Assembly: GCF_003255815.1 (NCBI RefSeq)
Contig: NC_037670.1
Span: forward strand, 63,628,031-63,692,030
Direction: 5' to 3'
Length of the DNA: 64,000 nt
From: Theropithecus gelada
Taxonomy: Eukaryota; Chordata; Mammalia; Primates; Cercopithecidae
Part shown: one piece after another, positions 22,709 to 33,365 of the stretch
Position numbering within the stretch: the stretch's first letter is position 1
Layout of the letters: the number at the start of each line of letters is the position of its first letter
Notes under the pieces: model-generated
The model's database searches: none
Told to the model about the DNA's origin: nothing
What the model saw: only the letters and a program-made list of their open reading frames with translations
Made by a program: the position numbers and the translations under genes

Positions 22709-25700
22709 GTCTCTTAAATGGGTTTTCCTGATACTTCTCTTGTGGTTAGACTCAGGTTACTGGTATGTGGAAAAAGCAATAGAATGAAGGTGCCATTCTC
22801 ATCACATCATATAAGGGGACATGTTATCAACATGACTTAACAAAGTTGATGTTAAATTTGATCAGTTGGCTGAGATAGTGTTTGTCAGATTTCTTCACTG
22901 TAAAGTTGTTCTTTTATGCCTTGTTTTTGTACTATAATCTTTAGAAGGAAGTCACTACATTATAGCCCACATTTACAAAGTGGGAAGTTAAGCTCCACTT
23001 CTTAAGGGTGGAGAACCTACCTACATAAATTATTCAGAATCCTTCTGCATGAGAAATTTGTGCATTCTCCCTTAATTATTTATGTATGCTATGACTACAT
23101 TAGTATGAATTCATAGATATTTATTTTCCACTTTGTATTATAGTACACTGCTATCTCAACTACTTTATTATTCATATAGTTCCAGTTTTGGTCATGGGAG
23201 TTCTTTGAGTTTCCCCTGTGTCTTTGGGCTATGTTCCTGTGATTGTGAATTTCTTTTGAGCGCTTCCTTATACTATGGCATTACAAGATGCTCTAGGATC
23301 ACCTATTGTATTTCCTGCCCCAATATTAGGATCAGCCATTTTCCCAAGGAGCCCTGCTGTCTTTTATTGGAAAAAATTGTATTAGACTCCAAGTTCTGGG
23401 AGTTAGTGGTATTCACTGATACTATGGTGTAGTTGTTCCTAGGTTCTCTCAGTTCATGAAGAAGCTAACCCACATTTATAAATATTCTAATATATAACAG
23501 AAATCCACTCAGGGGTGTCTAAGTTGAATCTGTTGCCATGTGGATCATTCTTGCCTCCTCCTCTGGATGATTTTAAGTCTCACTCCAACAATGAGAAACC
23601 TGGCCTCACTCATCTGCCTTCCATTTACTTAATTAGTCAATTCCCTTATGTATTGATAGCAGTATCTGAATAGTTAACCCATATCCATGTGGGAAACAGT
23701 CTTATCAACCAAATTACAGTGTTTTTGCCTTTAGTTTTACAGACTCAACACATTTACAGAGATACCCAGGTCAGAACCTCCTTCAGTGAGGTGATTTTAT
23801 ACGTGTATAATACAGTTATATTATTTTGTCAACTTCTGCATTACCTTCTGGATCCACTGAATGTTTTTGAAATATGCATATGTTTCATTCTTTATTCAAA
23901 GTTGTAAGGATTTTGAGAAATACGCAGTGTCATGTGCCCACTGTTACAGTATAATATTGAATCATTTCACCACCCTAAAACATCCTCTGTAAACACTTCT
24001 TATCAATTAACAGACACTGATCTTCTCCTGACTCCATATTTTATATTTCCCAGATGTTATGTCAATGAAATCATACAAAATGTAGCCTTTTTAGACTGAC
24101 TTCTTATAGTTAGCAATAGGTTTTTAAGATTCATTCATGCCTTCATGTGGTTTGATAGCTCATTCCTGTTTATGACTGAATAGTATTCAATTTTAGGGTT
24201 ACCTCATTTGGTTTAACTTCACACATGTTAAAAGTCATTTTGGTTTTATTTAGTTTGAGCTGATTATGAATATAGTTGCTATTAACATTTATGTGCACAA
24301 TGTTGTATGAATATGCTTTCAAGTCACTGAGTAAGTACCTAAGAGAGTGAGTGCTAGATTGTATAGTAAGATCATGTCTAACTTTGTAAGAGACAGACAC
24401 AGTCTTTTCAAGTGGCTGCACCATTTTTTATTCCCAGTAGCAATGCATGGAAGTTTCTGTTGCTACGTATCCTTACTAGGAATTAGTATTGTCAGTTTTA
24501 TAGATTTTGGTCATTCTAATAGGTATGCAGGGATATCTTTTTATTGTGTTAATTTCTAGTTTATCTGACAAATAATGCTGAGAAATTCTTTATATGCTTA
24601 TTTCCCATCTATCATATTTTCTGATGCATCTGGGATTTTTTTCTCCTCATTTAAAAAATGGATTGTTTGTTTTGCTAATATTGAGTTTTAAGAGTTATTT
24701 GTATGTTTTGGATACAAGTACTTTATCAGATATAAGTTTTGAAAATATTTTCTGTTTGTGGCTTGTCTTTTTATTTTCTTAGTAGTTTTTCTCCACAGAA
24801 AAAAGTTTTTAATTTCAATTAAATCCAATTTTTCAATGTTTTTCTCTCACTGATTATGTTTCTGATGTAATATCTAAAAACTTGTTACCAAATCTTAGGT
24901 CACTTGAATTTCCTTTTATGTTTTCTGTTACAAGTGATATAATTTTGCATTTGCATTTAGGTATATTATCCATAGTTAGTTCCTTTTTTGTGTAAGACGA
25001 AAGATGTGTATTTAGGCTCATTTTTTTTCTTTTGCATATGGATGTTCAATTTCTCCAATAACATTATTGAAATACTTATCTTTTTCCACTAAATTGCCTT
25101 TCACTATTTCTGAAATCTCTATTATATTTATCGATTAGTCTATTTCATTTACTGATTTGTCTATTCTTTCTCCAAAACCATTATGTCTTGAAGTAGCTTT
25201 ATAATAAGCCTTGAAATGGGTAGTGTATGTCCCTCAACATGGTTGTTCTTCTTCACTATTATTTTTGTTGTTCTATGTCCTTTGCTTTGCCATATAAATT
25301 TAAAAGAATTTTGCTGATATCTACAGAATAACTTTCTGGTATTTTGATTGACATTGCGTTGAGAATATAAGTCAAGTTGGGAAGAGTCAATATTTTGGCA
25401 ATATTATGTTTTCTAATTCATGAACATGAAATACCTCATCATTTATTTGCATCTTCTTTAAATTCTTTCATCTTTGTTTTATGCAAAGAAACCCTGCACT
25501 TATTTTGTTAAATTTATGCCTGTTTCTTCATGTATATGATTATAAATTGCTTTATGTTTTATTTCACTTTAAATTGTAATATTTATTCTAGTATATAGGA
25601 AAACAATTGAGTTTTTAACAATTGTGTCTCTTGAACTGTGCACCCACTTATTGGTTTCATTGATTTCTGATGTAGTTTTTATAATTTATTTTTTCTGCTT

Positions 25701-26445
25701 GCTTTGGGATTACTTAGCTCTCCTTTATTTTCTTAATGTGGAAGGTTAGGCTATAGTTTTAGATGTTTCTTCTAGATATATTTTATTTTACCTTCATTTA
25801 TGCATTCTCTGTGTTTCTTAGTTTCTGACCTCTATCATTTTCCTTACTTTTGAGGAAATTCTCTTAACATTTCTAAAAGGGCAAATTTATTGTCTGTGAA
25901 TTTCTTCAGTTTTTGTCTGTCTGAGAAAATCTTTATTTCTCTTTCACTCTTGTAGAATAATTGTAGATATAGAATTTTATGTTGGTGGTGTTTAATCTTT
26001 TGACACCTTAAAAGTTTGCTTCATTCTCTTTTTACATGCATGGATTCTGAAAAGTCTGTTTTTATTCTTCTCTTTTTCTCTCTATGGGAGCTTCTCCCCA
26101 ACCTCTCCTTTGTATTCTTTTAAGGTTTTCACATTGTCTTTGGTTTTCTGCAGTTTAAATAAGATATGCCTATGTTGTTTATTTTGTTTGTTTTGTTTTA
26201 TTTTTAGTATTTATACTGCTTCATGTTTTCAGACTTTCCTGAATCTGTGGTTGTCTATCACTGATTTTGGAAATTTAGTATACCCAATTCCTTCAAATAT
26301 TTCCTCTATATCTTTCCTTGGCTGTGTTGAGTCTACTGGTGAGTTCATTAAAGACATTTTTAAATTTCTGTTATAACATTTGATTTATAACATTTCCTTG
26401 CAACTCCTTCTTGGAGCATCCATCTCTCTGCCTACTTTACCTGTC

Positions 26446-26475
26446 TATTCTTGGATATTGTATTCTTGGATATTG
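26446..26475 (+). repeat. 15-bp perfect tandem duplication
   Basis: tattcttggatattg occurs twice in a row, at 26446-26460 and 26461-26475, within the L1M relic. Confidence 0.95.
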
Positions 26476-27721
26476 TCTACTTTCCTCACTGGAGCTCTGT
26501 TAAATAAAAAATTATAGAAGGGCAACGTTTTGGACTAAGCTCCTATACTATGCCTCAACAGACCAGACAAAAAACCCGAATGGAGTCACCCATGCTAAAG
26601 TGTCATGCCACCAAACCAAAACTGAGATGTTACCTGACTTGAGAAATCAGAAAAGGGAGATAATAGCTACCTTTCTCAAACATGCTAGTTTCAGTTGTCT
26701 TTTGGTATGCTTTGTACTGTGTTGTTGAAAGTTGGACATGTTGTATTGGGCAATAGGAACCCCATAAGAATTTACTGTCAGGATTTATGCTAATCTGGCT
26801 AAGAGTTGACTGTATTTAATGTTTCTTGAAGTTTTAGGTACCAGAGGCTTCAAACTTTCCCAGTATCCTTGTGTTTTTCTCCCCTCTTCTCTTTGGGCTT
26901 ACCTGTAGAGTTCTCAGATACAGTTTGTGTCTTTCAGTTCCCGATGTAGTCTATTTTTATTACATTGGATTTTTGTTGGTGCAATAATAAGGTGTCATGT
27001 GGTGGTAAGGTCTGTAGGAGAGGGAGTATTCTGTAATTATCTGATTAGATTTCAGTCTTATAGTTGGCTTGAATCTTAGAGTGTAACTTTCCCAAGTGTT
27101 TCTGCAGTAGTACAGCTTTCCCTCTACCTGTTCCCCATTACCATCCCCGCTGCATGTTTCTAATTTATTTCTTGGGATCCCTGAACCTTAGTGGGGAGGA
27201 CTTTCCTTTCTCAACCAAGACAAAGCTTTAGCAAAATTCAAGTCAGTCTAGGTCGTAGAGAAGGTTCTGAGTGTACTTCCAATGGCTACTCCTACCGTCC
27301 CTCTGCCAAAATCACAAGAAGATATTTTCTGGATCCTCCCCAAGAGAGACAAATAGAGTTTCAGGAGGAAAAGCCTGTGCAAACATGCCCTTCCCTAATA
27401 CTATAGCTCCTGGACTGTCTCACTCTGACACTAGTCAAATTTGTCACAACTACTATTTAAATGTTTCTTCTAACTTATATGTCTTCATTGCCTTCTAATC
27501 CAGGTAAGCACTTTACACTTCTACCTCTCTGGATGTGCCTGCCTCTAAGGATTTGGGGACTTAACTTTGCCCTAGGGTCTCGGGTCTTGGATAGGTACAA
27601 GAAAGATTATTAATGTTCTGTTTTCCAGCTTTATCTTTGTTGTAAGTGTGACAATGATGACTTCTAAGCTCTTTATGTGTCAGAGCTGAAACTTGAATCA
27701 TTTTATTAAACAGCTTATTAA

Positions 27722-27811
27722 TTTAACCTGCTTTATTGAGATATAACTACATACCATAAAATTCATCTGTTTGAAGTGTAGGATTCAATCATATTTATTT
27801 ATTTATTTTTT

Positions 27812-27847
<36 letters not shown>

Positions 27848-28335
27848 TTTTTTGAGGCGGAGTTTCACTCTTGTTGCCCAGGCTGGAGTGCAATGGCACG
27901 ATCTCAGCTCACTGCAACCTCCGCCTCCCAGGTTCAAGCAATTCTCCTGCCTCAGCCTCCCTAGTAGCTGGGATTATAGGCATGTGCCACCAGGCCCAGC
28001 TAATTTTGTATTTTTAGTAGAGACGGGGTTTCTCCATGTTGGTCAGGCTGGTCTCAAACTCCCGACCTCAGGCGATCCACCCGCCTCGGCCTCCCAAAGT
28101 GCTGAGATTACAGGCGTGAGCCACTGCGCCCGGCTACAATCATATTTATAAGTTCTCATAGTTGTTCCACTATCATCACAGTGCAGTAGTAAACTATTTT
28201 CATCACCCTCAAAGCACTCCTCATGCCTGTTTGTTGTCAGTCCCCATTGCTATCCCCAGTCCCAGGCACCACTAGTCTGCTTTTTGTCTCTGTAGATTTG
28301 TTTTTGCTCTTCATTTAGTTTTACAAATACAGAAC
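27722..28335 (-). mobile_element. Second L1M 3'-UTR fragment, split by Alu
   Basis: TTGAGATATAACTACATACC, AAATTCATCTGTTTGAAGTG, then (beyond the Alu) TTTTCATCACCCTCAAAGC, CCAGGCACCACTAGTCTGC and GTCTCTGTAGATTTG follow the antisense 3' UTR of an L1M. It adjoins the previous L1M but starts a new 3' end, so it is a separate insertion or a rearranged piece. Confidence 0.75.
27799..28136 (-). mobile_element. AluS-type SINE with (ATTT)n tail
   Basis: Antisense dimeric Alu. The tail has turned into an ATTT-type microsatellite (27799-27850). The 13-bp target-site duplication caatcatatttat lies at 27786-27798 and 28137-28149, without mismatch. Confidence 0.93.
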
Positions 28336-28503
28336 ACTTTCTCACTTGAAAGTCAGAGTTTCTATAGTTTTCCCAGATTAAATAATAATAATTTAACTCC
28401 TTTTTCAAAACCTTTAACCTACCCCCCCCTTTTTTTTTTTTGCTCTGGAGGATAAAACAATGTTGTAAAAACAATTTCAAAGTAGACTTAATAAATACTA
28501 ACC
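28336..28503. other. Unassigned; C8/T11 homopolymer junction
   Basis: Contains a CCCCCCCC-TTTTTTTTTTT run at about 28423-28441. Confidence 0.6.
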
Positions 28504-29330
28504 TGTTGAAATGGGAAAAGTTCCCTTATCCCCCTTGCAGGGCTTTCAATGGGGATATGGCTTGCTTCTTTGGTGCCCTGCTGTTCATACCCTAGGAGGA
28601 GCATGCAGACAGGTGGGTCATAGGGAGCACCGACCCCATGGCAACATCTAGGGTTGAGTGTTTACAGCTCCCAAAGCCCCAGTGGGCGTGTGTTACAGTG
28701 CACTCTTTCAGCTTAGCTGTCCACAGGCAGCTTGTGTTAATCAGCTCAATCAGACCTTCTGCCTTATTGCAAGGACAGAGGGCTTTCTGTATCCTGGGTT
28801 CTAGCCCAGAAAAATCGAATCACATATGGGCTTGGAGGACGGGTGCAAGGTTTTATTGAGTGGAGGTAGCTCTCAGCAAGTTGAATGAGGAGGCCAGAAG
28901 GCGGATGGAGTGGGATGGTGGTCTTCCCTGGAGTCAAGCCGCCCAGTGGCTGGACTTTCCTCCCGGACTCTCCTCCGACTGCCCCCGGCCCAGATCCACG
29001 TCTTCCCACCATGGATGGCCTGCATGCATTTGCTAGCGTGTCGGTGTGCTCTTTCAATCCTCCTGATGTCCAGCAGCCTGTGTTCTTTTGCCGGTGTGTT
29101 CCTCTCGACATCCATCCACTTGCATCTGTGCCCACCAGGGTCTCAGGGGTTTTATATGCACAGGATGGGGGAGTGGCGAACAAAGGTGGTCTAGGAAAAC
29201 GCAACATTTGGGCACAAAAATAGGAATGCCTGTCCTCACCTAGATCCATGGGCACAGGCCTGAGGGTAGAGCCCTCGCCAGAGACCTCACCTTTTCCTAC
29301 CCAGCGCTTCCCTGCCCCACTCCCATATCA
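28504..29330 (-). mobile_element. ERV1-like solo LTR (827 bp), GC-rich
   Basis: On the minus strand it begins TGATATGGGAGTGGGGC (29330 downwards) and ends TTTCAACA at 28504, so it has TG...CA ends. A TATAAAA box lies at 29150-29156 and an AATAAA signal at 28852-28857, both on the minus strand, in the right order and about 300 bp apart. This implies U3, a long R and U5. The block is visibly richer in G+C and CpG than its surroundings. No primer-binding site, gag, pol or env sequence adjoins, so it is a solo LTR. I could not find a matching target-site duplication (aacc on the left, gttt on the right). I recognise the type (gammaretrovirus-like) but not the family. Frames of 60-163 codons on both strands here are chance frames in LTR DNA. 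Confidence 0.75.
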
Positions 29331-29331
29331 G

Positions 29332-29460
29332 TTTGAGCCAGGCATGGTGGCTCATGTATGTAATCCCAGTGACTCGCTAGGCTGAGGCAGGAGAATAGCT
29401 TGAACTCAGGAGTTCTAGACCAGGCTGGGTAACATGGTGAGATGCCGTCTCAAAAAATAT
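29332..29460 (+). mobile_element. FLAM-type Alu left monomer
   Basis: GAGCCAGGCATGGTGGCTCA through TGAACTCAGGAGTTCTAGAC to GCCGTCTCAAAAAA is a single Alu-like left monomer with a short A tail. It abuts the LTR with no linker. Confidence 0.8.
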
Positions 29461-29661
29461 ATAGGTAAATACTAATTTTTAAACTAAAGCTGCGCTTTTC
29501 TTTAAGCATGGGGAACTTTCACTTTAGGTATTATTATTTCAGCAACTTTTAAAATAAAATGAACATTTCAATGTTATATAAATATTTTTCCTAAATAGTT
29601 AACAATTGCTCAACACTATTTTTTGGATAATTCGGGAAGATGCAATTTTATACCAAGGTTC

Positions 29662-30192
29662 TGTTGACCTAAAAGGAAGAAGCTGCAGCAAAATTAATGT
29701 AACTAGAGAGTTTATTTGGGCCAAATGTAAAGATTGCAATCAGAAGCATAGGTTCAAGTTGCCCTGAGTACACACTCTGACTAGCAGCAGTTATAAGTGG
29801 TTTTTTAAAGGCAAAAAAGGGGGGTGAATAATGGGCTGAAACAAAGCTATTTGTCAGGAATTCTCATTGGTTTACAGAAATAACCCCGATTAGGGATCGG
29901 TTCTACATTGTTAAGCCACAGGGTACGGATTATAGTGTCCAGTGTGGCAGTATTAAGTTAATTTATAGCTACTTGTGACATTAATAGCAAGTGGTTTCAA
30001 GAGATGAATATATTGCTCAAGGGGAAAGTAAGATTACTGTCTCATTTTAATGCTTCTCTGGCCCTTATAATTCAAAAGACTTGCCTTCTCCAGATAGAAT
30101 ATATTTCATAATATCAGTGCAATGTAATGTAACAATCTCAAAAACTAGTGACCTATTAAGTTTTGTGACAACAATGAAACAAACACCTATCA
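29662..30192 (-). mobile_element. Probable ERV1 solo LTR
   Basis: The minus strand reads TGATAGGTG at 30192 and ends GGTCAACA at 29662, with AATAAACTC (plus GAGTTTATT at about 29707-29715) as poly(A) signal and CCAAT at about 29868-29872. Flanks gttc (29658-29661) and gttt (30193-30196) agree at 3 of 4 positions. No coding sequence adjoins. The family is not identified. Confidence 0.5.
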
Positions 30193-30196
30193 GTTT

Positions 30197-30618
30197 TCCC
30201 TAGAGATGGGGGCTTCAACTGAAGTAACCATGTCTTTCTTAAATACATTTCCATAATACAACATGTTTGTGTTTGCTTATTTATTTCTTAGCTATAGATT
30301 AATTCACTCTTTAACTGATTACAAGAAGCGCAAAATAGCCAAGTAGAAATACCTGTGTGGCCCAGGAAGTTTGCGTTGATTCATTTTTGTTTATTTGGTT
30401 CTCAGTTGTCATGTTCTAGTAGGACTCTGGAAGCCAAACACTTTGCCCCAAATAAGATGTTCTTTGGTGCAGTCATGCCAAGAAGTGAGTTCTTGACTGG
30501 AGCCCAGGCATCCTGGAAAGCAGGAGAACCAAGGAAAAGTCTATCCCATGAAAAAAAAAAATTAGCTCTCTGTGTGAGAGCTAATATTTGGAAAAAATTC
30601 AAGCCGAACAGTGACTAT
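30197..30618. other. No gene seen; unassigned
   Basis: Overlapping opposite-strand frames at 30355-30627 and 30402-30602 have no motif. Confidence 0.5.
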
Positions 30619-30631
30619 AAAAACTAAGGGA

Positions 30632-30945
30632 GGCTGGGCACAGTGGCTCGCGCCTGTAATCCCAGCACTTTGGGAGGCCAAGGTGAGCAGATTACTTGAG
30701 GTCAAGAGTTCAAGACCAGCCTGACCAACATGATGAAACCCCATCTCTACTAAAAATACAAAAATTAGCTGGGCGTGGTGGCATATGTGCCTGTAATCCC
30801 AGCTACTCAGGAGGCTGAGGCAGGAGAATTGGTTGAACATGGGAGACAGAGGTTACAGTGAGCCAAGATTGCGCCATTGCACTCCAGCCTGGGTGACAGA
30901 GCAAGACTCAGTCTCAAAAACAAACAAGCAAACAACAACAACAAC
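30632..30945 (+). mobile_element. AluS-type SINE
   Basis: Full sense dimer from GGCTGGGCACAGTGG to a CAACAACAACAAC-type tail. Target-site duplication aaaaactaaggga at 30619-30631 and 30946-30958 without mismatch. Confidence 0.95.
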
Positions 30946-30958
30946 AAAAACTAAGGGA

Positions 30959-31572
30959 AGGCTGATGACAAATATAAGAGCACAGAAACATCAGGATTGT
31001 GCCAAGAACATGGAAATGGACGAAGTCTCAGGAGGAGAGAATAATCCTGGTAATGTTATCTATATCCCAGGTAGATGCCGCATGTGGGCTGGTGCTACAA
31101 TCATAAAGCTTGACTGGCCTGCCACGACAGCTCCTCTGGAGTCTTCTTATCTTTACCTTGTGAGTGCTTTCGTTTGTTTATAAAAAGAAAAATTACATAC
31201 AGGACAAAAAATTTATAACATTACAGTAAAATAGTAAATAAGAAGAAAAGTCTCGTTCACTCCTAGATTCACTAGTTAGAAGTAAATTTTTAAACTATTT
31301 ATATTTTGGGTTTTGTATGGTCTTAATATTAAAATTGGAAATTCAAATCCTAAATACCTATTTCAAATATGGAGAGTATAGATTCACTCCTTGCTAAGAA
31401 AAGTTGAATTCTTACTAACATCTTACCATCAGTCCAAATTATGTTTCATAACCAAATGCAGGTTTTCATTTTTAGTTTTATTATAAACTAAAGCCCACAT
31501 AGAAGATTGTATGTAAAACTTGTAAGTAGCGTATAACAAATAAATATACATTAAATGCCCAGATAATGCAGG
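30959..31572. other. No gene seen; AT-rich unassigned DNA
   Basis: Nothing supported. Confidence 0.5.
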
Positions 31573-31577
31573 CTAAG

Positions 31578-31936
31578 TGATATGATTTGGCCATGGCCCC
31601 ACCCAAATGTCATATTGAATTGTAGCCCCCATAATTCCTATGTGTCATGGGAAGGACCCAGTGGGAGGTAATTGAATCATGGGGACAGGTCTTTCTCACG
31701 CTGTTCTTGTGACAGTGAAGTCTCTCCAGATGTGATGGTTTATAAATGGGAGTTCCCCTGCGCAGCTCTCTTGCCTGCTGCCATGCAAGATGTCCCTTTG
31801 CTCCTCATTTGCCTTCCGCCATGTTTGTTAGGCCTCCCCAGCCATGTGGAACTGTGAGTCGATTAAACCTCTTTCCTTAATCAATTACCCAGTCTTGGGT
31901 ATGTCTTTATTAGCAGCGTGTGAACAGACTAATACA
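31578..31936 (+). mobile_element. THE1-type MaLR solo LTR with perfect TSD
   Basis: A 359-bp LTR from TGATATGATTTGGCCATG to AGACTAATACA. Internal blocks GGGAGGTAATTGAATCATGG, CCTCCCCAGCCATGTGGAAC and ATTAAACCTCTTTCC are in THE1 order. Flanked by a perfect 5-bp duplication, ctaag, at 31573-31577 and 31937-31941. The intact duplication shows that one integration was followed by LTR-LTR recombination. Confidence 0.95.
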
Positions 31937-31941
31937 CTAAG

Positions 31942-32704
31942 AAACAGAATGGGACCAGTGCTCCAGAAGCCCTGAGATACTCCTTTGTGTTTGTAACTCC
32001 ATAGACTCCCATATGAGTCGTAAAAACTCTCTTGAATTTGGTGATAATTCTACATTAAATTTTATACATAATTTTAACAACAGGTATGCCTACCTGTCTC
32101 AACATAGATTAGATTTATCTCTTTGCTTCTTTACTTTAAAAGACATTCAAGATATTATATCATTTCATTCATACTTACTTAATCTACATCTACAAAAATA
32201 TGGGCATTTCTTATGTAACCACAATGTCATGTTCATACCTTATAATATTATTAGTAATTCCTCTGTGTTATCACATACTATATTCAAATTTCACTGATTT
32301 TGTCAAATAATGGCTTTTTCTGTTGGTTGGTTAGAACAAGAAGAAAATATAGGCCACACATCAATTTAGTTATTATGCTAAAACTAATCAGTGGGCTCAT
32401 TTTGTGACATCAATAGTGCTGCCATTGAAAATTTTCTCATCTAATCTAACGTTGGCACTTGTTACTGATAGTTGCCTAAATCAATCATTTACCCTAGGGC
32501 TTGCAAAATGTGATTTTCTAATGGTTTCCTTCTTTCCATATTTGTTAATTGAAATGCTTCTGTAAAAAGAAACTTTTCCTTATCAACTTGGTCTTTGATT
32601 ATCCAGAAATATAGTTCATACTTCAATTGTAAAAGAAAGCCTTAATCATTCCTATTGAGACTAGTTTTATGAGTGAGGACTCCGTGCCTTAGTTGCTTCC
32701 AATC
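31942..32704. other. No gene seen; AT-rich
   Basis: Includes the first copy of a 24-bp block (32521-32544) repeated at 34267-34290. Confidence 0.5.
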
Positions 32705-33200
32705 ATGTCTCCATTTACTATCTATTTCTGTGTAGCAAATTATCTCTAAACATAGCAGTTTACAACAACAAACATTTATGATGTCATACAATTTCTGAGT
32801 GTTAGGTATCTGGGAACAGCTTCACGGAAGATTTTGGCTCAGGAGCTCTCATGAGGTTACAGCCAAGCTGTGGGCCAGGTCTGGCATAATCAGTAGATTT
32901 GGTTGGGAGTGAAGGAAATTCTTTCAAGAAAGCTCAGGGCTATTGCCTGAAGTCCTCTGCTCCTTGCTAGCTGTTGGCAGGAGGCCTTGGCTCCTTGCCA
33001 CAGGAGGCTCTTTGCAGGGCTCCTCAGAAGATGATGGCTTCCTTCTCCCACAGAGTAAAGAATCCCAAAGAGAAAGTGAGCAGGGAGGAAGTGCCTTACC
33101 TTCCATGACTAGTCTCCAAAGTCGTACACTGCCACTTCTGCTCTAAATTTTTCATATCGAGTGAGTCATTGAGCCTAGTCAATACTCAAGAGAAGAGAAA
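32705..33200 (-). mobile_element. MLT1-type MaLR solo LTR
   Basis: CTGTGTAGCAAATTATCTC, TACAACAACAAACATTTATG, CTCATGAGGTTACAGCCAAG, CTGTTGGCAGGAGGCCTTGG and AGTCGTACACTGCCACTTCT follow the antisense MLT1C/D-type LTR in order. The right boundary is approximate. Confidence 0.75.
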
Positions 33201-33262
33201 TTAGGCCTCACCACGTAAAGAGAGGAAAGTACTGTGGAACATATTTTAAAATCAACATAGTG

Positions 33263-33365
33263 TCCTTCCTTCCTTCCTTCCTTCCTTCCTTCCTTCCTTC
33301 CTTCCTTCCTTCTTTCCTTCCCTTCTCCTTCTCTCTCTTCCTTTCTTTTTTTCTTTTTCTTCTTT
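33263..33365 (+). repeat. (CCTT)n and extended polypyrimidine tract
   Basis: 103 consecutive C/T bases. The first 50 or so are near-perfect CCTT repeats, and the rest is TTC/TTTC-rich. Confidence 0.95.

Larger units (their letters stand above)
21990..27720 (-). mobile_element. Ancient L1M, nearly full length, antisense
   Basis: The 3' UTR comes first: 21990-22350 and 22710-23450 carry the L1MC/ME-type 3' UTR (CACAATTAATGGATCAATAT, CCTCTTGGCTATGACAATTT, ATCAACATGACTTAACAAAG, AGGAGCCCTGCTGTCTTTTA). ORF2 antisense follows from about 24050 (GTGGCTGCACCATTTTTTAT, GGATACAAGTACTTTATCAG), with the RT region near 25200-25500. Then comes the ORF1/inter-ORF region near 25850-26060 (TTTTTGTCTGTCTGAGAAAA) and probable 5' sequence to about 27700 (GTTGAAAGTTGGACATG). 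Every frame is broken. A THE1/MST LTR splits the 3' UTR. The 5' boundary is soft. Confidence 0.8.

Noticed and set aside
27771..28151. 126-codon frame with a hydrophobic start
   Set aside because: ATTT-repeat tail and antisense Alu translated. Not a membrane protein.
28764..29255. 163-codon minus-strand frame plus several plus-strand frames of 94-112 codons
   Set aside because: All lie in one solo LTR. GC-rich DNA has few stops, so long frames on both strands are expected. No retroviral domain.
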